From: Kitasatospora cinereorecta
GTDB lineage: Bacteria; Actinomycetota; Actinomycetes; Streptomycetales; Streptomycetaceae
Direction: 5' to 3'
Length of the DNA: 64,000 nucleotides
Assembly: GCF_024172095.1 (NCBI RefSeq)
Contig: NZ_JAMZDX010000003.1
Location: 1,070,001 to 1,134,000 of the forward strand
Of this stretch, positions 52,921 through 60,961 are shown piece after piece. The position numbers were made by a program, and so were the translations under genes. Every line of letters starts with the position of its first letter. Position 1 is the first letter of the stretch. Below the pieces are notes generated by a model. That model searched no databases. It was not told the origin of the DNA and worked only from the letters and a program-made list of their open reading frames with translations.

Positions 52921-53379
52921 ATGACCATTGAGGTCGGTACCGAGGCTCCGGACTTCGAGCTGAAGAACCAGCACGGCGAGTCGGTCAAGCTCTCCGACTA
53001 CCGCGGCGAGAAGAACGTCGTCCTGGTCTTCTATCCGTTCGCCTTCACCGGCGTCTGCACCGGCGAGGTCTGCGAGATCCAGAAGGAGCTCCCGCGCCTG
53101 CAGAACGACGACGTCCAGGTGCTCGCGGTCTCCAACGACTCGCCGTTCACCCTCCGGATCTTCGCCGAGCAGCAGGGCCTGGAGTACCCGCTGCTGTCGG
53201 ACTTCTGGCCGCACGGCGACGCCTCGAAGAAGTACGGCGTCTTCAACGACGACAAGGGCTGCGCGGTCCGCGGCACCTTCGTCATCGACAAGGACGGCGT
53301 CGTCCGCTGGTCGATCGTGAACGGCCTCCCGGACGCCCGCGACACCCAGGAGTACCTGGCCGCCCTCGGCGCCCTCTGA
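52921..53379 (+). CDS. AhpE-like peroxiredoxin
   Basis: A 152-residue thiol peroxidase that reduces hydroperoxides. The peroxidatic cysteine is C46 in YPFAFTGVCTGEVC, with C51 five residues on as a possible resolving partner. PDFELKNQHG near the N-terminus and the conserved Arg in DDKGCAVRGTFVID complete the family pattern. ATG 52921; an upstream in-frame start at 52780 would run through a non-coding region. It reads alone between two hairpins. Its position next to the Ter genes suits a shared role in redox or metal stress. Confidence 0.92.
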   Translation: MTIEVGTEAPDFELKNQHGESVKLSDYRGEKNVVLVFYPFAFTGVCTGEVCEIQKELPRLQNDDVQVLAVSNDSPFTLRIFAEQQGLEYPLLSDFWPHGDASKKYGVFNDDKGCAVRGTFVIDKDGVVRWSIVNGLPDARDTQEYLAALGAL

Positions 53380-53407
53380 GCCTCCCTGCCGGGGGGCCGC
53401 GCTCCCG

Positions 53408-53453
53408 TTCGGCCCGGCGTCGCCGCGAATTCGCACAGCCACGCCGGGCCGAA
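53408..53453. terminator. Hairpin terminator after peroxiredoxin gene
   Basis: TTCGGCCCGGCGT (53408-53420) pairs perfectly with 53441-53453 across a 20-base loop. Confidence 0.72.
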
Positions 53454-53526
53454 GCCTGCCCTGGACGGGAACCCCGCACTACGATCGGGCCGTTCACGGA
53501 TCAGGACAGCGATTCTGGGAGGACCA

Positions 53527-54102
53527 GTGGGTGTCAGCCTGAGCAAGGGCGGCAATGTCTCGCTCACCAAGGAGGCCCCCGGCCTGACGGCGGTCATCGT
53601 CGGCCTGGGCTGGGACGTCCGCACCACCACCGGTACGGACTTCGACCTCGACGCGAGCGCCCTGCTCTGCACCGATCAGGGCAAGGTCCGTTCCGACGCG
53701 GACTTCATCTTCTTCAACAACCTCAAGAGCTCGGACGGCTCGGTCGAGCACACCGGTGACAACCTCACCGGCGAGGGCGAGGGCGACGACGAGCAGATCA
53801 AGGTCAACCTCGCCGGCGTCCCGGCCGACGTGGCCAAGATCGTGTTCCCGGTCTCGATCTACGACGCCGAGAACCGCACGCAGAACTTCGGCCAGATCCG
53901 CAACGCCTTCATCCGCGTGGTGAACCAGGCCGGCGGTGCCGAGATCGCCCGCTACGACCTCTCCGAGGACGCCTCCACCGAGACCGCCATGGTCTTCGGC
54001 GAGCTCTACCGCAACGGTGCGGAGTGGAAGTTCCGTGCCATCGGCCAGGGCTACGCCTCCGGCCTGCGCGGCATCGCGCAGGACTTCGGGGTGAACGTCT
54101 GA
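53527..54102 (+). CDS. TerD family protein, copy 1
   Basis: A 191-residue Ca2+-binding beta-sandwich protein of the tellurite/stress-resistance TerD family. It begins MGVSLSKGGNVSLTKEAP; acidic calcium-site segments are DFDLDASALL and the later LSEDASTETAMVFGELY. The end, FRAIGQGYASGLRGIAQDFGVNV, is characteristic. GTG 53527 follows GGAGG. TerD proteins are thought to sense or buffer metal at the membrane together with TerC. A hairpin separates it from the second copy, so they are transcribed independently. Confidence 0.94.
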   Translation: MGVSLSKGGNVSLTKEAPGLTAVIVGLGWDVRTTTGTDFDLDASALLCTDQGKVRSDADFIFFNNLKSSDGSVEHTGDNLTGEGEGDDEQIKVNLAGVPADVAKIVFPVSIYDAENRTQNFGQIRNAFIRVVNQAGGAEIARYDLSEDASTETAMVFGELYRNGAEWKFRAIGQGYASGLRGIAQDFGVNV

Positions 54103-54129
54103 CACCGGAGTCGATTGCATAGTCTTGGG

Positions 54130-54168
54130 CCGGGGCCGGCGGAAGCGAGCAGCTTCCGCCGGCCCCGG
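54130..54168. terminator. Hairpin terminator after terD copy 1
   Basis: A perfect 17-bp stem (54130-54146 with 54152-54168) and five-base loop. The remaining 176 bases to the next start must hold the promoter of terD copy 2. Confidence 0.88.
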
Positions 54169-54344
54169 TCGTGCTGCCGTGCGCCGGTTCCGACGCGCGG
54201 AGTTCAGGAAGTTCAGTCGGCCGTGCAGCGCTGCGACCGCCGTCGAGGGCGTAGACCTTCTGGGGTACGTCCATCCGGGGGTGCGTCGGACGGCTGCAGG
54301 GTCCAAGGGGAGCCCCGGAGACGGGAGCTGGGAGGAAGTTTCCA

Positions 54345-54920
54345 ATGAGTGTCACGCTCGCCAAGGGCGGCAATGTCTCGCTGACCAAGGCTGCGCCCAA
54401 CCTGACCCAGGTGCAGATCGGTCTCGGGTGGGATGCGCGCTCCACCACCGGTGCCCCGTTCGACCTGGACGCCAGCGCGCTGCTGTGCGCCGGCGGCCGG
54501 GTGCTGGGCGACGAGTACTTCGTCTTCTACAACAACCTGAAGAGCCCCGAGGGTTCGGTGGAGCACCAGGGCGACAACCTCACCGGCGACGGCGACGGTG
54601 ACGACGAGGTGGTGCAGGTCTTCCTCGACCTGGTGCCCACCCAGATCGACAAGGTCGTCTTCGCCGTCTCCATCTACGACGCCGACGCCCGGGTGCAGAA
54701 CTTCGGCCAGGTCGCCAACGCGTACATCCGCGTGGTCAACCTGACCGACGGTGCCGAGATCGCCCGCTACGACCTCTCCGAGGACGCCTCCACGGAGACC
54801 GCGATGATCTTCGGCGAGCTCTACCGCTACCAGGGCGAGTGGAAGTTCCGCGCGGTGGGCCAGGGCTACGCCTCCGGCCTGCGCGGCATCGCCCTCGACT
54901 TCGGCGTCAACGTACAGTAA
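54345..54920 (+). CDS. TerD family protein, copy 2
   Basis: A 191-residue paralog of the previous gene, same length and the same ends (MSVTLAKGGNVSLTKAAP, then GQGYASGLRGIALDFGVNV), with the calcium-site segment PFDLDASALLC intact. ATG 54345 follows AGGAAG. The TerC-like gene starts 41 bases after its stop with no hairpin between, so TerD2 and TerC are cotranscribed. Confidence 0.94.
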   Translation: MSVTLAKGGNVSLTKAAPNLTQVQIGLGWDARSTTGAPFDLDASALLCAGGRVLGDEYFVFYNNLKSPEGSVEHQGDNLTGDGDGDDEVVQVFLDLVPTQIDKVVFAVSIYDADARVQNFGQVANAYIRVVNLTDGAEIARYDLSEDASTETAMIFGELYRYQGEWKFRAVGQGYASGLRGIALDFGVNVQ

Positions 54921-54961
54921 AGCGTTGATCAAGTCATGTTCATAGAAAGGTAACTGACTCC

Positions 54962-56047
54962 GTGTTCCTCCGTACATTCGGGTGGTCCTTCGCCATCACG
55001 ATCGCCGGCCTCGTCGCAGCCGGCCTGATCTGGGGGGCCGAAGGATTCGGCGTCGTCCTGATCCTCTCGATCCTCGAGATCTCCCTCTCCTTCGACAACG
55101 CCGTCGTCAACGCCACCGTCCTGAAGCGGATGAACCCGTTCTGGCAGAAGATCTTCCTCACCGTCGGTGTGCTGATCGCCGTCTTCGGCATGCGGCTGAT
55201 CTTCCCGCTGCTGGTCGTCGGCCTCACCGCGCACCTCAGCCCGGGCACCGTGATCGAGCTGGCGCTCGACTCCACCAAGACCTACAACGGGCACACCTAC
55301 GCCGAGTACCTCGAGCTGGCCAACCCGGCCATCGCGGCCTTCGGCGGCATCTTCCTGCTGATGATCTTCCTCGACTTCATCTTCGAGGAGAAGGACTTCA
55401 ACTGGCTGCGCTGGCTGGAGAAGCCGCTCGAGAAGATCGGCAAGCTCGACGCGCTCTCCTCGGTGATCGCCCTGGTCGTGCTGGCCCTCTCGGCCCGCCT
55501 GTTCGCCGCCGACCGCGCCGAGACGGTGCTGCTGGCCGGCATCTGCGGCCTCGCCACCTACCTCGCGGTCAACGGCCTCTCGGGCGTCTTCGAGTCCGGC
55601 CTGGAGGCGCAGGAGGAGGCCGAGGAGGAGGCCGAGAAGTCCGGCAGGTCGCTGGTCCAGGTCGGCGGCAAGGCCGCGTTCTTCCTCTTCCTCTACCTGG
55701 AGGTCCTGGACGCGTCCTTCTCCTTCGACGGCGTGGTCGGCGCCTTCGCCATCTCCCAGGACATCTTCCAGATCACCCTGGGTCTGGGCATCGGCGCGAT
55801 GTACATCCGCTCGCTGACCGTCTACCTGGTCCGCAAGGGCACCCTGGACGACTACGTCTACCTGGAGCACGGCGCGCACTACGCGATCGGCGCGCTGGCC
55901 GTCATCCTGCTGGTCTCCATCGAGTACCACATCCCGGAGATCGTCACCGGCCTGATCGGCGTCGCCTTCATCGGCGCGGCGCTGGCCTCCTCGGTGGTGC
56001 GCAACCGGCGCGAGCAGGCACTGGAGAGCAGTTCGGTGGCCGGCTGA
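54962..56047 (+). CDS. TerC-superfamily (DUF475) integral membrane protein
   Basis: A 361-residue membrane protein with about nine TM helices. The paired TerC motifs are in place: EISLSFDNAVVNATVL (about residues 39-54) and its inverted-half counterpart LEVLDASFSFDGVVGAFAIS, with the acidic residues proposed to move metal ions. A cytoplasmic acidic loop (EAQEEAEEEAEKSG) separates the halves. GTG 54962 is used, after AAAGG. Family members include manganese exporters. It probably forms a membrane complex with the adjacent TerD proteins. Confidence 0.92.
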   Translation: MFLRTFGWSFAITIAGLVAAGLIWGAEGFGVVLILSILEISLSFDNAVVNATVLKRMNPFWQKIFLTVGVLIAVFGMRLIFPLLVVGLTAHLSPGTVIELALDSTKTYNGHTYAEYLELANPAIAAFGGIFLLMIFLDFIFEEKDFNWLRWLEKPLEKIGKLDALSSVIALVVLALSARLFAADRAETVLLAGICGLATYLAVNGLSGVFESGLEAQEEAEEEAEKSGRSLVQVGGKAAFFLFLYLEVLDASFSFDGVVGAFAISQDIFQITLGLGIGAMYIRSLTVYLVRKGTLDDYVYLEHGAHYAIGALAVILLVSIEYHIPEIVTGLIGVAFIGAALASSVVRNRREQALESSSVAG

Positions 56048-56082
56048 CGTTCCACCGACGTTCCAACGGCTTTACGGCCCAA

Positions 56083-56123
56083 CGGCGAAGGCCCCGCACC
56101 GAGTCGGTGCGGGGCCTTCGCCG
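56083..56123. terminator. Bidirectional hairpin between terC-like and DUF2637 genes
   Basis: Twenty bases on each side (56083-56102 and 56104-56123) pair perfectly around a single central base, between convergent stops. Confidence 0.9.
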
Positions 56124-56140
56124 TGGTCCGGGCGGTACGG

Positions 56141-57253
56141 TCAGCCGAGCTGCTGCTCGATGGCGCGCAGCTTGCGCTCCAGCGAGTCCAGCTTCGGCAT
56201 CGCCAGGGTGTCGTCGTCCGACGACAGGTCGATGCTGGAGCTGTAGGAGCTGCTGCTCGTGCCGTACGAGGACGTGGAGGAGGAGCAGCTGGAGCTGCCC
56301 ACGGCGGCGCGGGGGCGGCGACCGGCGGTCAGCGCGGCCGGCTCGAGCGCGGAGGGACCGGTGCGGTCGATCGGCTCCTCTGTGGCTAGGGCAGGCTCCG
56401 TAGCGGCCTGACCGTCGCCCGAGGCGGCGGTCAGGGCCGGCACCTGGCGGCCGCCGCGGGCCCGGGCCAGCATGCCGCCCTGGCGGGCGATCGCCTTCAG
56501 CTCGGCCCGCTCGCGACGGTCCGCGCTGCGGGCGCGCACCTTGGCGTCCTGCTTCGCCTGACGCTCCTCGCGCACCTCCTCGACCGCCTCGTCCAGGCTG
56601 CGCACGTTCTCCAGCAGCATCAGCGACCAGGCCGCGTACGTCTCGCGCGGGGCGCGCAGCCAGCGCACGATGCGGATCTGCGGCAGCGGGCGGGGGATCA
56701 GGCCCTGCTCGCGCAGCGCCGCCCGGCGGGTCTGCTTCAGCGCGCGGTCGAACAGCACCGCCGCCGAGATCGACATGCCGGCGAAGAACTGCGGGGCGCC
56801 GTCGTGCGAGCCGCCGCGCGGGGCGTGCACCCAGTTGAACCACGCCGAGGCGACCGCGAACAGCCACACCAGCAGGCGGGAGCCGAGCGCCGCGTCACCG
56901 TGGCTGGCCTCGCGGACCGCGAGCACCGAGCAGAACATGGCCGCGCCGTCCAGGCCGAACGGGACCAGGTACTCCCAGCCGCCGGACAGGCCCAGGTTCT
57001 GCTGGCCGAAGCCCACCAGGCCGTGGAAGGAGAGAGCGGCCGCCACGCCGGCGCAGCAGAACAGGAGCACGTAGGACGCGGCGCCGTACACCGCCTCCTT
57101 GCGGCGGCGACGCTCCTCGCTCCGCTCCCAGGAGTCGGAGTTCTCTTCGGCGCTGTTGTTCTTGAACCGCAGGAAGGCCACCAGGATGGCGGTGAACAGC
57201 AGGGCTGCGCCGCCGACGACGGCCCATACCAGCTGTATGGAGGAGAGGTTCAT
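56141..57253 (-). CDS. DUF2637 (SpdB-like) membrane protein with Ser-rich tail
   Basis: A 370-residue protein. An N-terminal TM helix (about 8-28) is followed by the DUF2637 core with four TM helices (YGAASYVLLFCCAGVAAALSF, then GWEYLVPFGLDGAAMFCSVLAVREAS). A basic, coiled-coil-like cytoplasmic region follows (VEEVREERQAKQDAKVRARSADRR). A Ser-rich tail (SSSCSSSTSSYGTSSSSY) leads to a C-terminal coiled coil (LDSLERKLRAIEQQL). DUF2637 proteins resemble plasmid Spd proteins and are common on actinomycete chromosomes; the role here is unknown. ATG 57253. It diverges from the TerA/TerD-like gene. Confidence 0.85.
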   Translation of the reverse strand: MNLSSIQLVWAVVGGAALLFTAILVAFLRFKNNSAEENSDSWERSEERRRRKEAVYGAASYVLLFCCAGVAAALSFHGLVGFGQQNLGLSGGWEYLVPFGLDGAAMFCSVLAVREASHGDAALGSRLLVWLFAVASAWFNWVHAPRGGSHDGAPQFFAGMSISAAVLFDRALKQTRRAALREQGLIPRPLPQIRIVRWLRAPRETYAAWSLMLLENVRSLDEAVEEVREERQAKQDAKVRARSADRRERAELKAIARQGGMLARARGGRQVPALTAASGDGQAATEPALATEEPIDRTGPSALEPAALTAGRRPRAAVGSSSCSSSTSSYGTSSSSYSSSIDLSSDDDTLAMPKLDSLERKLRAIEQQLG

Positions 57254-57349
57254 CGCGGGGAGGGCCTCGGCTTTCGCAGGGCAGGGGGGACGAAAGGTGA
57301 CCCGCGGGACACCTGTGCGGACAGACGATATCGCGTCCGGAGGGCGGGC

Positions 57350-57378
57350 ATCGTACGGGAGTGATGATCCCTCTGCCA
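57350..57378 (-). promoter_or_regulatory. Candidate promoter of the DUF2637 gene
   Basis: On the reverse strand TGGCAG (complement of 57373-57378) and TACGAT (complement of 57350-57355) are spaced 17 bases, a HrdB-like pattern with a weak -35. Confidence 0.45.
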
Positions 57379-57402
57379 GCGTGACACGCGACCGGCCTGA
57401 CG

Positions 57403-57432
57403 TTGACTCACCGGGCGTGCACTGGGTATGAC
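57403..57432 (+). promoter_or_regulatory. Housekeeping-type promoter of the TerA/TerD-like gene
   Basis: TTGACT (57403-57408) and TATGAC (57427-57432) with an 18-base spacer, 44 bases before the start codon: a good HrdB-type promoter. Confidence 0.65.
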
Positions 57433-57475
57433 GGACGGTACGGGTTGTGGGGGCTTGGGGGAGGACGGGTACACG

Positions 57476-58207
57476 ATGGTTTCGGTGTGGGAGTTCCTGA
57501 AGGGCGATCGGAGCGACGTCGACTCCGGCGGCCAGTTCAAGATCACCCTGACCAAGAAGCAGCCGCAGCACGCCATCACCGGCCCTGCCGCCACCACCGG
57601 CTACCTCTACGTCAACCTCCACTGGTCGACGCGGTCCGCCGAGCGCCCGTCCGGCGGCAGCGCCCTGCGGCGCTTCTTCGACCCGCGGATCCTGCGGCCG
57701 CTCACCCCCGACAACTTCAGCCAGTCACCGGTCAACGTCGACCTCGACCTGGCCTGCATGTACGAGCTGACCGACGGCAGCCGGGGCGTGATCCAGCCGC
57801 TCGGCAACCTCTTCGGCGACCTCAACCGGCCGCCGTACATCAAGCTGAGCGGCGACGACGTCTCCGGTGCGCCCTCCGGCGAGACGATGTACATCAACCT
57901 GGAGAAGAAGGACAAGTTCCGGCGGCTGCTCATCTTCGTGTACATCTACGACGACACGCCCGCGTTCGACCGGACGCACGCGACGGTGACGATCGTGCCG
58001 CAGAGCGGTCCGCGACTGGAGATCAAGCTGGACGAGCGGGCGGCGGCGGCCCGTTCGTGCGCGGTGGTGCTGATCGAGAACTCGGGGGACGGGCAGCTGA
58101 CCGTCCGTCGCGAGGTGCGGTACGTGCACGGATTCCAGTCGGACCTGGACCGGCTGTACGGGTTCGGGATGCAGTGGCAGCGGGGGTACAAGACGCCTTC
58201 GGCGTAG
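57476..58207 (+). CDS. TerA/TerD-like stress protein
   Basis: A 243-residue protein of the wider TerD superfamily, closest in form to TerA-type proteins: GQFKITLTKKQPQHAITG, DLDLACMYELTDGSRGVIQPLG, DDVSGAPSGETMYINLEKKDKFRRLLIFVYIYDD, and HGFQSDLDRLYGFGMQWQRGYK at the end. ATG 57476 is preceded by GGGGGAGG at the right distance; an earlier in-frame ATG at 57428 overlaps the promoter. It probably cooperates with the TerD and TerC-like proteins nearby. The exact biochemical role is unknown. Confidence 0.85.
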   Translation: MVSVWEFLKGDRSDVDSGGQFKITLTKKQPQHAITGPAATTGYLYVNLHWSTRSAERPSGGSALRRFFDPRILRPLTPDNFSQSPVNVDLDLACMYELTDGSRGVIQPLGNLFGDLNRPPYIKLSGDDVSGAPSGETMYINLEKKDKFRRLLIFVYIYDDTPAFDRTHATVTIVPQSGPRLEIKLDERAAAARSCAVVLIENSGDGQLTVRREVRYVHGFQSDLDRLYGFGMQWQRGYKTPSA

Positions 58208-58233
58208 GCGGGTGCAGCCCTGGGCGGCCCTTC

Positions 58234-58360
58234 AGGGGCGCGGGGAACTGCGCGACCGGCCCGGCAGGGCGGGTGCCCTTCCGCTGCGCGCAGTTCCTCG
58301 CGCCCCTTGCTGACCGGTTGACCCGATCCGTGGCCGGCCTCGCAGTTCCCCGAGCCCCTG
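58234..58360. repeat. Extragenic palindromic repeat, copy 3
   Basis: AGGGGCGCGGGGAACTGCGC is mirrored by GCAGTTCCTCGCGCCCCTT, and a second right arm of the copy-1/2 type (GCAGTTCCCCGAGCCCCTG) follows. It fills the gap between convergent genes. The GCGC variant of the arms is widespread between Streptomyces genes. Confidence 0.75.
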
Positions 58361-58367
58361 GTTGTTC

Positions 58368-59297
58368 CTACCGAGGCTGGAACTGGGGGCCCTGCGGGGG
58401 GAGGGCGAAGTTCTGCTGCGGGGTCGGCGGGGGCGGGACGGGCGTTGCGGGCTGCTGGGGGTAGCCGTAGCCGGTGGTCGGCTGGGGGTACCCGTAGCCG
58501 GGCTGGGGCTGGGGGTAGCCGTAGCCGGGTTGCGGGGGCGGGTAGCCGTACCCGGCCGGCTGCGGCTGGGCCTGGGGCTGCGGGTAGCCGTAGCCGGCAG
58601 TGGCGGGCTGGGGGGCCGGGGGTGCGGTGGGCGGCGGGGGGAGCGGTGCGGTGGTGGGGGCGGCGGGGGCGAGGGTGAAGTCGTCCTCCTCCTCGGCGGA
58701 CGGCGCCGTGGGGACGGCCACGGGTTCGGCGGGGGTGCCGGGGTGGGCGACGGTGTCGTCCTCGACGGCGATGCCGTAGTCGGTGGCGAGGCCGCCGAGG
58801 CCGCTGTCGTAGCCCTGGCCGATCGCGCGGAACTTCCAGCCGCCGGCCCTGCGGTACAGCTCGGCGGCGACCAGGGCGGTCACCTCGCCGGTGTCGCTGA
58901 CCGGGAATTCGGCGAGCGCGGCGGCGCTGTCGCCGCCGGCGGCGTCGTAGAGCAGGACCCGCAGTCCGGAGACGGCGGGGAAGGCGCCGCCCTCGGCGGA
59001 GCCGGCCAGGACCACCCGGTCCACGTCCTCGGACAGGGCGGAGAGATCGGCCTCGACCGCGTCCCACACCTCGCCGCCGCCGCTCTGCTTGGCCAGGTGG
59101 CGGACCAGGCCGGAGGGGTGCCGGGGCTGGTTGTAGAACACGAAGTCCGCGTCCGAACGAACCTTGCCGTCGGCGCCGAGCAGCAGCGCCGAGGCGTCCA
59201 CGTCCGGGGTGCCGGGCGCGGCGGCCCAGCGCAGTACGACCCGGACGGCGGAGGCCGTCAGCGGGATGTTGGCGCCCTTTGCCATCACGTGCGTCAT
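58368..59297 (-). CDS. TerD-domain protein with Tyr/Pro/Gly repeat tail
   Basis: A 309-residue protein. The first 180 residues are a diverged TerD domain (MAKGANIPLT, DVDASALLLGADGKVRSDADFVFYN, then AAELYRRAGGWKFRAIGQGYDSGLGGLATDYG). The tail is low-complexity: an acidic stretch (SAEEEDDF), proline runs, and repeated GYGYPQP units between about 240 and 285. Similar tails occur in actinobacterial proteins that self-associate or interact with membranes. ATG 59297; ATG 59285 is also in frame. It diverges from the lyase operon across 299 bases that include TTCAA-N13-TTGAA (59411-59433) and a CCGTACGATAAG box. Confidence 0.88.
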   Translation of the reverse strand: MTHVMAKGANIPLTASAVRVVLRWAAAPGTPDVDASALLLGADGKVRSDADFVFYNQPRHPSGLVRHLAKQSGGGEVWDAVEADLSALSEDVDRVVLAGSAEGGAFPAVSGLRVLLYDAAGGDSAAALAEFPVSDTGEVTALVAAELYRRAGGWKFRAIGQGYDSGLGGLATDYGIAVEDDTVAHPGTPAEPVAVPTAPSAEEEDDFTLAPAAPTTAPLPPPPTAPPAPQPATAGYGYPQPQAQPQPAGYGYPPPQPGYGYPQPQPGYGYPQPTTGYGYPQQPATPVPPPPTPQQNFALPPQGPQFQPR

Positions 59298-59410
59298 GGC
59301 TCGATATCCTGCCTGCTTCCCACCCGCCGGGACAACGCAGGTGGGCGGTGGCCGGGTGGAGCCGGGGGTGGCCGTGTGAAGCCGGTGGCAACCTTCGGAG
59401 AATTCGATGT

Positions 59411-59447
59411 TTCAAGGGCTTTCGCCGGTTGAATCTGACCGTACGAT
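59411..59447. promoter_or_regulatory. Candidate divergent control region ahead of the lyase operon
   Basis: TTCAA and TTGAA form an inverted repeat with a 13-base spacer (59411-59433), followed by TACGAT (59442-59447), a plausible -10 for the rightward operon. No good -35 is seen at 17 bases, so an activator may be required. Confidence 0.35.
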
Positions 59448-59596
59448 AAGCGGCCAACGGCTGGGTGCCCCCCACCCCACCTCGACCGATGCGAACCGCG
59501 AGAACTATCGGGCCGCGTCGACCGTCCATCCTGTCGAGACGTCAGCCGTCCCCGCCCACCGGCGGGCCGCCACCCGACCCCCTGTGGGAGAGCACT

Positions 59597-60769
59597 TTGC
59601 GCCACTTCGGCCATCTCGCGGACGATGTCCGCAGTCGACTCTTCCTGAAGCAGCCGACCGCCTTCGATCGGGAGAGCGACGCGGCCGTGCTCTCCACGGC
59701 CCTGGGCGCCACGCTCTACAGCCCCGCCACCCGCCCCGGCCTGGCGGGTGACGTCCGCAAGCAGGCCGGTCGCGGCGTGCTCTCCATGGTGCTGTGCCTG
59801 GAGGACGCGATCGCCGACCACGAGGTGCCGTCCGCGGAGGCCAACCTGGTCGCCCAGCTCGGCGAGCTGGCGGCCGGACCGGCGGCCGAGCTCCCCCTGC
59901 TGTTCGTCCGGGTGCGCACCGCCGGACAGCTCACCGACCTGGTGGACCGGCTCGGTCCGGGCCTCGCACTGCTCAGCGGCTTCGTCCTCCCCAAGTTCAC
60001 CGAGGAGAGCGGCGGCCCCTTCCTGGAAGCGCTCACCGCCGCCGAGGAGCGGACCGGGCGACGGCTGTTCGCCATGCCGGTGCTGGAATCCCCCGAACTG
60101 GCCCACCTGGAGAGCCGCCGCGAACAGCTCTTCGGCATCGCCCGGCTGCTCGACAAGCACCGCGAGCGGATCCTCGCCGTCCGCCTCGGCGTCACCGACC
60201 TGTGCTCCGCGTACGGACTGCGCCGCTCGCCCGACCTCACCGCCTACGACGTGGCGCTGGTCGCCGGGGTGATCGGCGACGTGGTCAACGTGCTCGGCCG
60301 CGCGGACGGCACCGGCCACACGGTGACCGGACCGGTCTGGGAGTACTTCCCGGTCCAGGAGCGGATGTTCAAGCCGCAGCTGCGCCGCACCCCGTTCGCC
60401 GAGGTGCACCCGCCCGCCGACGGCCTGCGCCAGCGGATCATCGAGCACGACCTGGACGGGCTGATCCGGGAGATCGAACTCGACCGCGCCAACGGCCTGT
60501 TGGGCAAGACATGCATCCACCCCAGCCACGTCCCCGCGGTGCACGCGCTCTCCGTGGTCACACACGAGGAGTACTGCGACGCCCAGGACATCCTGCAGCA
60601 GCACCAGGGCGGCGGCGGGGTGCTGCGCTCGGCGTACACCAACAAGATGAACGAGGCCAAGCCGCACCGCGCCTGGGCCGAGCGGGTGCTGCTGCGCGCC
60701 GAGGTGTTCGGCGTCGCCCGCGAGGAAGTCAGCTTCGCCGAGCTGCTCTCCGCCTGCCTCTGCCCCTGA
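59597..60769 (+). CDS. HpcH/HpaI-type aldolase/citrate lyase-like protein of the Ter operon
   Basis: A 390-residue TIM-barrel lyase. Family features include MVLCLEDAIADHEV, the FVRVRTAGQL strand, and LPKFTEESGG followed by MPVLESPELAHLE; the C-terminal GKTCIHPSHVPAVHAL is the usual lyase ending. The start is TTG 59597, giving M-R-H-F-G-H-L, with GGGAG 7 bases upstream. In-frame ATGs further up lie in non-coding sequence. It is the first gene of an operon with a phosphoribosyltransferase, a StiP protein and a HAD phosphatase. It presumably splits or builds a C-C bond in the metabolite they make. Confidence 0.85.
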   Translation: MRHFGHLADDVRSRLFLKQPTAFDRESDAAVLSTALGATLYSPATRPGLAGDVRKQAGRGVLSMVLCLEDAIADHEVPSAEANLVAQLGELAAGPAAELPLLFVRVRTAGQLTDLVDRLGPGLALLSGFVLPKFTEESGGPFLEALTAAEERTGRRLFAMPVLESPELAHLESRREQLFGIARLLDKHRERILAVRLGVTDLCSAYGLRRSPDLTAYDVALVAGVIGDVVNVLGRADGTGHTVTGPVWEYFPVQERMFKPQLRRTPFAEVHPPADGLRQRIIEHDLDGLIREIELDRANGLLGKTCIHPSHVPAVHALSVVTHEEYCDAQDILQQHQGGGGVLRSAYTNKMNEAKPHRAWAERVLLRAEVFGVAREEVSFAELLSACLCP

Positions 60770-60841
60770 CGCCGTACCCTCGGCGGTCCCGACAGCCGGA
60801 CCGACCCGCCCCGCCAGGCACCGCCTGCACCACACTGCCCG

Positions 60842-60948
60842 TACCGCTCCGCCCCTCCGCCCCTACCGCTCCGCCCCTACCGCTCCGCCCACGAGCGCCG
60901 CACCGCCCCGGTGCCGGACCCCCGGCACCGCCCGCACCGCCCGCACCG
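60842..60948. repeat. Short tandem repeats between lyase and phosphoribosyltransferase genes
   Basis: TACCGCTCCGCCC occurs three times (60842, 60864, 60878) and GCACCGCCC is tandemly repeated at 60925-60948, in a strongly C-rich, G-poor gap. Slippage-prone sequence; no promoter or hairpin seen in it. Confidence 0.7.
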
Positions 60949-60961
60949 AAAGCAGGACCCC

